From Chromera velia (taxonomy: Eukaryota; Sar; Chromeraceae), in NCBI GenBank assembly GCA_018398765.1, contig JAHBMJ010003085.1:1-13389 (forward strand): a stretch of 13,389 nt of DNA. The letters are read 5' to 3'. The stretch's first letter is position 1; each line of letters begins with the position of its first letter. The translations under genes and the position numbers were made by a program. The notes under the pieces are model-generated. The model searched no databases and had not been told where the DNA came from. It worked only from the letters and a program-made list of their open reading frames with translations. Positions 1-13,389 of this stretch are shown here, in pieces.

Positions 1-2
1 TC

Positions 3-971
3 CTTATTCGCATGCATTGTGAGGTGACAGCGGAGGTCGCTGGACAGCTCTATTACGAGCACGTGACCTGCAAGAAAGGTTGGCAGAGGCAGATCATCAG
101 TGACAGGGATTCTCTCTTCCTGTCCCGCTTCTGGCAGACACTGCACGCCCGTGCAGGCACCTCCCTGTCCTTTGCTACCACCGCACATCACGACACCCCT
201 GGCAGTGCTGAGAGATTCAACCGAACGTGGGAGGAGATGATGCGGTGTCTGATTGACAAACACCATGCCCGATGGTCCGAATTTGTCCCCTCCTTGGAGT
301 TTGCCTACAACACATCCGTCCACAGAGGAACTGGATTTTCCCCCTTCCAACTTGAGCAAGGCAGAGAGGCCATCTCTCTCCCAGCGCTTTCGCTCCCTTC
401 GACAGTCCTGCCATTGGTTGAGGCCGAGGACACTCTGAGAGAACATCAGGAGATGATCAACGCAGCCCGTGCTGCCCTCGAGGCTGCCCAGTCCACATCA
501 ATCAGAGATGCCAACCGTCACCGCCGACCCACTGAGGCATTTAAAGTGGGGGATTATGTCTTGATCCACCGTTCGTGGTGGGCCACTTCTGCCCGACCCG
601 ATGTGCCCGTGTACGCACGAAAGTTGGACGCCCTCTGGTTTGGGCCGTTTGAAGTCACGAAGTTTGACAAATCGAAAGACAACCTAGAAGTTGCTCTGCC
701 CGCAGGGAGTCGAAAGCACCCTGAAGTGCACACCTCCCTGTGCAAACCCTACCATTCCGAAGGACGTCGGGGACGCCCGCCAGTCCGTCAGCCTGCCTGG
801 GCAGAAGAAGAGTACGAAGTCGAAAAAGTCCTTGCCGTCCGAGGCAGGGGACGAGGGAAACAGTTCTTGGTTCAGTGGGTGGGTTACGAAGAAAGTGAAG
901 CCACCTGGGAGCCAGCCTCCAATCTGAGGAACGCGCGACAGAAGGTGAACGAATTCTTAAGCCGGCATTAG
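3..971 (+). CDS. Retrotransposon Pol polyprotein, C-terminal part: integrase core and chromodomain (5' partial)
   Basis: The frame is open from the window edge to TAG at 969-971; the ATG at 12 is internal, not the real start. Residues below count from that ATG. IISDRD gives the second catalytic Asp (D31) and SAERFNR the Glu (E67), with exactly 35 residues between them, the DD35E spacing of retroviral-type integrases. The first Asp lies outside the window. Next come the usual FAYN(T/S).H..TG.SPF block (about 97-113), a GDYVL/WFGPF module (about 180-215) that normally ends gypsy integrases, and a chromodomain from about 268 to the C-terminus ([20 protein letters not shown]). The enzyme inserts element cDNA into chromosomes; the chromodomain is thought to steer insertion to modified histone tails. 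No frameshift or stop is seen. Confidence 0.9.
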   Translation, partial: LIRMHCEVTAEVAGQLYYEHVTCKKGWQRQIISDRDSLFLSRFWQTLHARAGTSLSFATTAHHDTPGSAERFNRTWEEMMRCLIDKHHARWSEFVPSLEFAYNTSVHRGTGFSPFQLEQGREAISLPALSLPSTVLPLVEAEDTLREHQEMINAARAALEAAQSTSIRDANRHRRPTEAFKVGDYVLIHRSWWATSARPDVPVYARKLDALWFGPFEVTKFDKSKDNLEVALPAGSRKHPEVHTSLCKPYHSEGRRGRPPVRQPAWAEEEYEVEKVLAVRGRGRGKQFLVQWVGYEESEATWEPASNLRNARQKVNEFLSRH

Positions 972-1050
972 TCAGTTAAGTCCCAGGACCAGTTAACCGC
1001 AGAAAAGAGACCCGTCAATGACTTTCCAAAGCACGTGGGGGCACACGCTC

Positions 1051-1062
1051 AGGGGAGGGGGG
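1051..1062 (+). other. Polypurine tract
   Basis: A 12-base all-purine run (AGGGGAGGGGGG) lies 80 bases after the Pol stop and just before the proposed 3' LTR. This is the position where plus-strand DNA synthesis is primed in LTR retrotransposons. Placement and composition are the only evidence. Confidence 0.55.
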
Positions 1063-1072
1063 CACGTAGTAT

Positions 1073-1414
1073 TGTGAGGCGAGGCACGGGGCCGGCCAAC
1101 CCCGGGCTGAGCCGAACTGGCGCGCCCTACCGCCGTTGGGACCCACACGGCTCACAGCACACGTACGCAGGCTCATGGAGGCGCCGCCATGGCAGTCTGT
1201 ATTGGAAGAAAAATAATATGCAGACGGGAGTAATTAATGTACGACAAATAGAATTAAATAGAAAAGCATGCATTTGTCCTATCAGACATTGACTGTAAGA
1301 AAGCAACCGCACTGTCAGTTCTTCCGTAAGTAGGATGAGTTAAGTCTCTGAACTAAGCTAGAACTAGCTTAGGAGGTGGGGAACCAAGCTTCCCTACGCA
1401 ATACTTGAACAACA
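1073..1414 (+). repeat. Probable 3' LTR of the chromovirus-type element
   Basis: The proposed LTR begins with TGTGAGG, ten bases after the polypurine tract; many chromovirus LTRs start with TGT. The right end is set at an ACA within TTGAACAACA, giving about 340 bp and a TGT...ACA pairing. Another CA end is possible near 1436. The left half is GC-rich and the right half AT-richer, and it holds no reading frame of interest. Without the 5' LTR or a target-site duplication the borders remain tentative. Confidence 0.35.
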
Positions 1415-1440
1415 GTTGTTTACCTGGTGACTGTCATGAT

Positions 1441-1506
1441 CGATAAATTTTTAAAAAATCTATTTTTTTAAAAAAAAATCCAATCTTTTTTTTTTTTAAA
1501 TATAAT
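1441..1506. other. A/T homopolymer-rich spacer
   Basis: Runs of A and T, including poly-A and poly-T stretches of 7 to 14 bases, lie just right of the retrotransposon end. From here to 1638 there is nothing else I can name. Confidence 0.5.
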
Positions 1507-1638
1507 GCAGGACCTAGCTACAAACTTTAATTGGTGCTTTCCTTGATCTTCTTTATTTCGTAGTCAATGTCTCCAACTATTGGATACTATCCCATCAGTT
1601 TACAAACAATCGATAATCAACTCGACATCCGTTGACTT

Positions 1639-1921
1639 ACTCAAAAGTCTGGCTATCTACTGGTCATAATGCACTCATCCGGATGTCTTTCACTGTCATA
1701 CGGAAGGACTGTCATCTAGAACGTTTGCTATTCTGCCATTTGAATCTGTTTATCTGCTGTTTCTGGATCGATTTCTCTGCATCTACAATTATTTGTCTCA
1801 TACGTCTGCATGCATTTAATTCTGCGTTTAGTACTTGGAATGTGCGTTTCAGACCTTTGGATCGATTGAGGCGGCGGGATACCTAAGAATTCGAGCTGCC
1901 AAGGCCAAACTTCGCACAGAC
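1639..1921 (+). repeat. 283-bp dispersed repeat, copy 1
   Basis: This block aligns without gaps to 3098-3380 (constant offset of 1459). By eye I count 17 differences in 283 positions, about 94% identity, and every one is a transition. Similarity begins and ends sharply: flanks on both sides are unrelated. The ends (ACTCAAAAG and GCACAGAC) are not the TG...CA of LTRs. An 84-codon frame spans it, but most differences change the amino acid, so I do not call it coding. The source element is unknown. Confidence 0.9.
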
Positions 1922-2360
1922 CCCCTATCCCGGCGACTCATCGATTCTCCCACCCAGCTTCCTTATTTTTCTAGCCTTTGATCTTTCATAGCGTCATATG
2001 CTACAGAATCTCTGTTTTCCGTCCTGAGGTCATCCAGAGCTGCAGTCATGCTTCCCTATTGTTGGTTGGCTGCTTTCTTCTTCTATACTCTCAGGCTTTC
2101 ACCAGATACTCTGAGCCGCCGAACTCTCTGGGCAAGAGCAGTCAGAGCTGATGGAATACCGTTCGAGTCTTCTTGCCTTCACTCATCCCCAGAATCTCTA
2201 TGTCCTCACTCATAAAGTACAGACAGAGCTGTCAATGCTTGAAGGTGCTGGGAGAGTGACTGGAGTACCGTGACGAAGGCTCGATTGATACCGATACTCG
2301 CGCAGACCCCCTCACTCCTGGTACTCATTTCCTCTCTGAGGCTCCCCCCCCCCCCNCCCC

Positions 2361-2397
<37 letters not shown>

Positions 2398-3097
2398 TCT
2401 CAGAACTTAACAAGCAACTACATTTTGTATATAGGAGTGGACGTCATTGGGAATGTTACGCTGATCATCAGTGCAGTCGTGGGGCGGGTCCCTTCATACC
2501 CCTTTTCATCTCCGCCACCTGGCCTGTAAACACAGAGTCCCTATTCTCGCACTGTCAGTCTACTGCATTTCAGTCTATTCAGACCCCCTTTCCCTTCCTT
2601 TCTCCCTCGTCTGCAGCTCAGTTTCGCTTGCCAAGCTGTTCCGTATCTACTACTACCGTCCTCTTACTCACTGCTCTGTATGAAGTCCATGTAAGTCCAG
2701 GTCACCGGTACCGCTTTTCTCTTACTTCTGGTGCAAGGTTCCTCCATGGCTCCTCTATACAGGGAACGGCCGGCCAGCTCTGCTTACTCCTACCTAATTG
2801 CTTTCTATGGAGAGGCTCGTGTCCGTGGGGCCTCTTGCTCCTTTTCTCTTTCCCTCCCAACTGTCCAGCTCATATACCGCGTATCGGTTCACATTCGCTC
2901 TTTTCGCCCACGAAGGGTCTGACCGAGAAACTGCTCCTCTGGCCACTGCCTGTCTGCTTGACTGAACTGCACGCAGCCTGCCAATGAGTTTTCTTTCTGC
3001 GTATTCAATTCCTCTGTTTGTTCTCCCTGCTCAGCTGGCTGCAAGCAATCAGACTGACAACTGAAGAAGACGGGTCTCGCCCGCGTGGATGAGCATC
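1922..3097. other. 1.18-kb segment between the 283-bp repeats, no gene seen
   Basis: The plus strand is pyrimidine-rich. Short open frames exist (for example 2471-2683 and 2628-2987) but show no domain, no hydrophobic or charge pattern and no coding context. A CAGACCCCCT motif occurs at 1917, 2303 and 2580. The segment could be the inside of an unrecognised element bounded by the 283-bp repeats. Confidence 0.5.
2344..2402. repeat. Poly-C run and (CT)n microsatellite with an undetermined base
   Basis: A C-run (2344-2360) containing an N at 2356 leads into (CT)n with one TG-type interruption. The N marks uncertain base calling, so the true lengths of both runs are doubtful. Confidence 0.9.
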
Positions 3098-3380
3098 ACT
3101 CAAAAGTCTGGCTATCTACTGGTCATAATGCACTCATCCGGATGTCTTTCACTATCATACGGAAAGACTGTCATCTAGAACGTTTGCTGTTCTGCCATTT
3201 GAATCTGTTTATCTGCTGTTTCTGGATCGATTTCTCTACACCTGCAATTATTTGTCTCGTACGCCTGCATGCATTTAATTCTGCGTTTAGTGCTCGGAAT
3301 GCGCACTTCAGACCTTTGAATCGATTGAGACGGCGGGATACCTAAGAATTCAAGCTGCCAAGGCCAAACTTTGCACAGAC
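3098..3380 (+). repeat. 283-bp dispersed repeat, copy 2
   Basis: Direct-orientation partner of 1639-1921, ungapped, differing only by transitions. The following sequence (TTTGACC...) is unrelated to what follows copy 1. The matching short open frame (3085-3345) is the same spurious frame as in copy 1. Confidence 0.9.
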
Positions 3381-3802
3381 TTTGACCAAATTATATAATG
3401 TGATGCCGTTTATAGTCGTTGATTCAATGCTTACGTTCGATACATCGTTTGACATTCTTAACAATCTTCACATAGCCTGAACCGACAACATTTAACATCA
3501 TTATGACTTTTTAAAAAATCTTCACAAGACTGTATTTTGTACTGGTCGAGCCGGATGCATCATTGCAATGTTAAAAACAGAGGGGCCCAGCCGCCCTGAA
3601 TGCAAAGAAAAATGGAGAAGAGGGCCTTAATTCGCTTAATTGCGTGCACGTGTGCACATACACGCCAGGGCCCGCGAAAATGCAGCTCACGGCAGCAGCT
3701 TAATTAGAGTGTATTAACGTGATACACCAAACCAGTTAGGTGAGTGCCTCAAGGGACATCAGTGGTTTAAATTATAAGATAGAGCACGTATTTCGACTGT
3801 GC
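3381..3802. other. Non-coding spacer
   Basis: No plausible open frame, RNA gene or tandem repeat is seen here. A TATA-like AT-rich stretch (about 3766-3778) lies about 30 bases before the inverted repeat that follows. Confidence 0.4.
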
Positions 3803-3839
3803 ATCGCCTCGGGGGGCAGCTTAGCTCTGCTGAGATCAG
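3803..3839 (+). repeat. 37-bp inverted repeat, left arm
   Basis: The sequence starts ATCGCCTCGGGGGGCAGC and ends GCTGAGATCAG. Its reverse complement is found at 6756-6792 with 35 of 37 positions identical; both differences are transitions. Each arm also holds a small hairpin of six base pairs with a three-base loop (CTTAGC-tct-GCTGAG here, with one G-T pair). The arms could be terminal inverted repeats of a roughly 3-kb element or two opposed copies of a small repeat or RNA. Confidence 0.8.
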
Positions 3840-3945
3840 CCGAAAGGCCCTGAGATCACACACACTCGCATAACGCATTTTTTTATTTTTGGGGAGGGGG
3901 TTGCTTCTATCTCCGTCTATCGCGATGTTGCCCAAATTTTAAAAT

Positions 3946-3971
3946 GTGTCCCTCAAGCAACTCGTACAGAG
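3946..3971 (+). repeat. Diverged copy of the GTGCCCCTCAAGT repeat
   Basis: GTGTCCCTCAAGCAACTC resembles the left arm at 4008-4036, in the same orientation and 62 bases upstream, with several substitutions. Confidence 0.5.
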
Positions 3972-4007
3972 CCATGATCGCACATACCTTAATTACTTTA
4001 CATAGGC

Positions 4008-4036
4008 GTGCCCCTCAAGTAACTCACACGGAGTTG
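4008..4036 (+). repeat. 29-bp inverted repeat, left arm
   Basis: GTGCCCCTCAAGT followed by AACTCACACGGAGTTG pairs with the reverse complement of 4289-4317 at 26 of 29 positions. The arms enclose about 250 bases, so the unit (4008-4317, 310 bp) has the form of a small fold-back or MITE-like element. Similar words occur at 3946 and 4478. Confidence 0.7.
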
Positions 4037-4288
4037 TAAGTGCATGCTCGCGTGGTCGCGAAAAGCATACTTCATGCATGCGCGTTGCCGTGCATGGCTC
4101 CTGCCCCATGCACCTGCACAAAACATGCCCAAGCCCCCGATAGTGCGCATCAATCAAATTTGCCGACCCCCTAAAGGGCCCCCCGAGACACTCACCCAAC
4201 TGGTTGGGTGTATCTCGTGTGTTTATGCAAGTGTGCGCTTTCTTAGGGCCTCCGCGGCCGGGAAAGGGCTGCATGAGCTGCCCCGAGG

Positions 4289-4317
4289 CAACTCCGCGTG
4301 AGTGACTTGAAGGGCAC
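4289..4317 (-). repeat. 29-bp inverted repeat, right arm
   Basis: Reverse complement of the 4008-4036 arm with three mismatches. The open frames between the arms on either strand are short and without recognisable features. Confidence 0.7.
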
Positions 4318-4477
4318 ATGCCGGGGCCCAGGGCCTCGGTTCTTGTCTAGATCTGTACACCCCCGCAACCTGAGGAACGCGCAGATTTTGACACCCATCT
4401 GTCATGTAATGCAACAGCTCCGGCCGTGCGACTCCCCCGCGAAACTGAACTTGACTGCGAAAAAAGCCTGATTAAAC

Positions 4478-4490
4478 GTGCCCCTCAAGT
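4478..4490 (+). repeat. Third direct copy of the GTGCCCCTCAAGT word
   Basis: A perfect 13-base match to the start of the 4008 arm; the match stops there. The rest of 4318-4837 holds nothing I can support. Confidence 0.45.
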
Positions 4491-4837
4491 ATATTCAAGC
4501 TATAGCGTAAACATCGGGGCCGCACTGCATGATCGAGATCTGCAGGAAATGACTGAGTCAGACTGATCTGCAAGTATAAGCTAGCCACACATCTTCGATG
4601 ACAAAAAAGAACTGGTAGTGGACAGACGTAGTTGCAAATTCTCCTGTACATCTCGATCAAATGGAGGTAACAGTAACAGGCCCACCAGTAAGTTCAAATT
4701 TGCAGTCAATCCTGCGTCTGTGCATACAGCTAAGCAACAGTTTTTTGACTGACCTTCCTACGAAAATGAGTGTACTCTACACAGTTCAATTAATCAAGCA
4801 TTTATCTGGACACCTGTTGGGAGAATCGAATCTTCAG

Positions 4838-4892
4838 GCCAGAATTCCTATATAAAGATAGATATGCAGATGTTGAACTTCTCTCCACTTTT
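4838..4892 (+). repeat. Leader of the 38-bp minisatellite, copy A
   Basis: About 55 bases (CCAGAATTCCTATA, GATATGCAGATGTTGAA, TTCTCTCCACTTTTATC) precede the array and are repeated in diverged form at 6348-6402, where a short remnant array follows. This shows that the array and its leader spread as one unit. Confidence 0.65.
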
Positions 4893-5812
4893 ATCTTTTT
4901 GTCTGTTTGCATGATGGCCTCTCCACGTTCATCGTTCTGTCTGTTTGCATGTCGGCCTCTTCACTTTGATCGTTCTGTCTGTTTACATGACGGCCTCTCC
5001 ACGTTTATCGTTCTGTCTGTTTGCATGAAAGCCTCTGTATTTTCATTGTTCTTTCTGTTTGCACGACGGCCTCTTCACTCCCATCTTTCTGTCTGTTTAT
5101 ATGATGACCTCTCCACTTTCATGTTCCCATCTTTCCTTTTTGCTTGCTTGGTGGGTCTCTACTTTCTCCTGTCATATATGCTTACATGACGGCTTTCCGC
5201 GCTTTCATCTTAATTTTCCTGCCGGCGTGTTTGACCACCTCTCTACTTGCATCATTCCTGTCAATTTGTATGAAAGCGTCTTTGCTTCCATGTTTCCTGC
5301 CGGTTTGCATGACGTGTTCTCAGCTTCCACCTTCACTGTTTGCTTGCACGCCGACTCCCCACTTTTGTCTATCTTGCCGGCTTGCATGACTCTTTTCCAC
5401 TAGCTTTCATCTTTTCTGCCTGCATCTTGAAGGCCTCTCCAGTTTCATGAATCTTTTCTGTCGACTTGCATGAAAGCTTTTCCGCTTCCATGTTTCCTGT
5501 CGGTTTGTATGACGTCTTCGGGTTCCATCTTTCCTGTGCATGCACGATGACTTTCCAGTTTCCTCCGCTTTTGTCCACCTTGCCTACTTGCATGACGGGT
5601 CTCGACGCTCCCATCTTTCTTGTCTGCATATATGATGGCCTCTCCAGTTTTATCAATCTTTTCTATCTGCTAGCCCGTCATTAGCCCGTCTGCTTGCAGA
5701 AAGTCCGTTTCACTTTCATCTTCCTTGTCTCCTCACATAACAACTTTTCAGTCTTCATCTTTCTTGTCTATCTGCATGTATAACGTCTACTCCAGTTTCA
5801 TTTTTCTGGTTT
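4893..5812 (+). repeat. 38-bp-period minisatellite, about 22-24 degenerate units
   Basis: The core unit contains TCTGTCTGTTTGCATGAYGG followed by CCTCTCCACTTTCATC. The GTCTGTTT anchor falls at 4901, 4939, 4977, 5015, 5053 and 5091, exactly 38 bases apart, in the first six units. Later units drift in length (36-43) and sequence but can be followed by the TTGCATGA word to about 5775. Because 38 is not a multiple of three, each unit shifts the reading frame, so the open frames over the array (such as 4899-5189 and 5059-5403) are not coding. Confidence 0.9.
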
Positions 5813-5879
5813 TCTGTTCTGTTTTCACATGCTTGGATATGGGCTTTTCCTGGACTAAATAGAATGTTTTTGCCTTCCT

Positions 5880-6290
5880 AAAATGTGAAAAGAAGAATCA
5901 TTGGGAGGATGGAGTTTACAACAATAAAAAACAAAGACTTCCTCACATAGAATTTCTCTAAGAATTTCTAGTAGAATTTTCAATATATTTATTATAGCAA
6001 TATATTATGAGTTAACGTCATTTTTTCTATAAAATTCTTCCTGGATGGGAATTTAGTAAAAAAAGTTCTGCATGAAAAACTGAATGGGCTTACGCTTATT
6101 TGCGGCTAGACATATAAAACTATATATAAAAATAAAAAAAACGTATGAATTTATTTATTTAAGTTAAAATTTAAATACAACTTTGCATAGTTTACCATTA
6201 CAAATTTTAGATACTTTTGGGTTAAGAACTTTCAAAGTACAAATAATTTTTTTTTTGATATGTAGTCAAAACTGTTTTAAATGGTCGATC
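5880..6290. other. AT-rich block
   Basis: A strongly AT-rich stretch with TATTTATTATAG-like, TATATAAAAATAAAA and poly-T segments, and no open frame above 60 codons. It separates the long minisatellite from its short relative. It could be a decayed element interior or a structural AT-rich region; nothing decides between these. Confidence 0.5.
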
Positions 6291-6347
6291 GTGGAATACT
6301 GAAAGAACAATGAAAGGCTCATTAAAAGCTAGAACACACATGAATAC

Positions 6348-6525
6348 ACCAGAAGTCCTATATCAAGGTAGACATGCAGACGTTGAATTTCTTTCTACTT
6401 TCATTTTTTTTACTTAAATGTAAGAGCTACTTTCATTTTTTTTACTTGAATAACAGCCGTTTCTAGCCGCTTCACTTTTATCTTTCTGTTTATTTGCATG
6501 ATGGTCTTTCCACTTTCATCGACGA
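6348..6525 (+). repeat. Leader copy B with a short, degenerate minisatellite remnant
   Basis: Positions 6348-6402 match the 4838-4892 leader (ACCAGAAGTCCTATATC, GACATGCAGACGTTGAA). A few units follow, including TTTATCTTTCTGTTTATTTG and CATGATGGTC, with a duplicated CTTTCATTTTTTTTACTT. So the repeat family occurs twice in the same orientation, about 1.5 kb apart. Confidence 0.65.
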
Positions 6526-6755
6526 AATGATGATTAAGGGTTTTGCTATATCATATATCCTATATGCATACAAGCCGCAGATATCATCGTTCAGACAGTC
6601 TTTTTGCACGACGTTTCTTTTTATCAATAAAGCCTGGGTTTAGGTTTAGTCCAGACGATTTTTTACTGGGCCCCGGCATGCCACTGGAGCCTGTGGAAGT
6701 GGCATCCTGCATGTATATATATTAAGTCGAAGCGATCGCAGCTCCGTGCGAGTTT

Positions 6756-6792
6756 CTGATCTCAGCAAAGCTGAGCTGCCCCCCGAGGCGAT
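6756..6792 (-). repeat. 37-bp inverted repeat, right arm
   Basis: Reverse complement of 3803-3839 with two transition differences. Its internal hairpin (CTCAGC-aaa-GCTGAG on the plus strand) is fully paired, whereas the left arm has one G-T pair. It lies about 220 bases before the start codon of the polycystin-like gene, so it may fall in that gene's promoter or 5' UTR. Confidence 0.8.
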
Positions 6793-7010
6793 TGCAGACT
6801 GGGGTGCATTTGAAGTGAATTTGCGAAGGTCAGACATTTCGTTCAATGTCATCGTGTTCTCAGTATCCACCTTACAAGCCGAACCAATGAGAGACATCAG
6901 AACTTCCAGCTAGGACTCTACTTCAGTGTTGAAGGGCGCAAGACTCGCATACAGTCCTGAAGGAGGAAGAATCTGCATACATGTAGAGGGCATTTGATCA
7001 GAGCTCCGTT
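6793..7010 (+). promoter_or_regulatory. Presumed promoter and 5' UTR of the polycystin-like gene
   Basis: These bases separate the right arm of the inverted repeat from the start codon. No clear TATA box is visible. An ATG at 6981 in the same frame is followed at once by TAG at 6984, which closes the frame upstream and leaves the ATG at 7011 as the first usable start. That tiny upstream ATG-stop could affect translation. No transcription start can be assigned from sequence. Confidence 0.3.

Positions 7011-13389
<6,379 letters not shown>

Larger units (their letters stand above)
1..1414 (+). mobile_element. 3' part of a Ty3/gypsy chromovirus-type LTR retrotransposon
   Basis: The segment holds, in order, the end of a Pol reading frame (integrase plus chromodomain), a polypurine tract and a sequence with features of a 3' LTR. 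That order is standard for Ty3/gypsy chromoviruses. The 5' LTR, gag, protease, reverse transcriptase and RNase H would lie left of the window. The reading frame visible here is uninterrupted, so the copy may be fairly young. The right boundary is uncertain because no 5' LTR is available for comparison. Confidence 0.75.

Noticed and set aside
1639-1921. Helical, lysine/arginine-rich reading on the minus strand of the 283-bp repeat
   Set aside because: A 56-codon stretch looks protein-like, but it is closed by stops on both sides and about nine codons change the amino acid between the two copies.
2356-2356. N in the poly-C run as a biological signal
   Set aside because: It is a sequencing uncertainty in a homopolymer, not a feature.
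1632-3345. Two similar 84-86 residue proteins over the 283-bp repeats
   Set aside because: Most nucleotide differences between copies change the amino acid, so nothing suggests selection for a protein. The similarity simply reflects the DNA repeat.
3803-3839. U2 snRNA 5' end
   Set aside because: It starts ATCGC and ends near GCTGAGATCAG, like the first bases of U2, but the branch-point recognition sequence that must follow is absent in both copies.
4899-5684. Cysteine-rich open frames over the minisatellite
   Set aside because: The 38-bp unit shifts frame each repeat. The open frames result from low stop density in pyrimidine-rich DNA.

Overview
The window looks like nuclear DNA of a repeat-rich eukaryote with intron-containing genes. 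GT-AG introns, a chromodomain-type Ty3/gypsy retrotransposon, several unclassified repeats and a large GPS-bearing, polycystin-like membrane protein with protist-style extracellular domains together suggest an alga or protist. My best guess is an alveolate such as a chromerid (for example Chromera velia). That is an inference from gene style, not an identification.

Layout. 1-1414: the 3' end of a Ty3/gypsy chromovirus-type retrotransposon, with the end of Pol (integrase core and C-terminal chromodomain), a polypurine tract and a probable 3' LTR. 1441-6930: about 5.5 kb in which I find no credible gene but many repeats. These are a pair of 283-bp direct repeats differing only by transitions (1639-1921 and 3098-3380), a CT microsatellite with one undetermined base, a 37-bp inverted repeat pair about 3 kb apart (3803-3839 and 6756-6792), a smaller 29-bp inverted pair (4008-4036 and 4289-4317), a 38-bp-period minisatellite (about 4893-5812) with a short diverged relative at 6348-6525, and an AT-rich block.

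7011 to the window end: one plus-strand gene, split by introns and running off the right edge. Phase-matched splicing gives exons 7011-8637, 8853-8947, 9271-9425 and 10020-about 11978, then 12599-12637 and 12764-about 13382. The join between the fourth exon and 12599 is unresolved. The protein has a signal peptide, one EGF-like domain, a beta-domain of the type carrying an ENxxPYALFGD motif, a helical then beta region ending in a GPS motif, a first transmembrane helix, about 650 residues of charged, mostly disordered cytosolic chain with a coiled coil, and two further hydrophobic segments. This order matches polycystin-1-like proteins; the channel-like C-terminus would lie beyond the window.

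The main points are the polycystin-1-like gene with its atypical GPS site, a perfectly regular 32-bp higher-order GT array in its third intron, a four-times repeated aromatic/basic motif in its cytosolic region, and the transition-only divergence of the 283-bp repeats.
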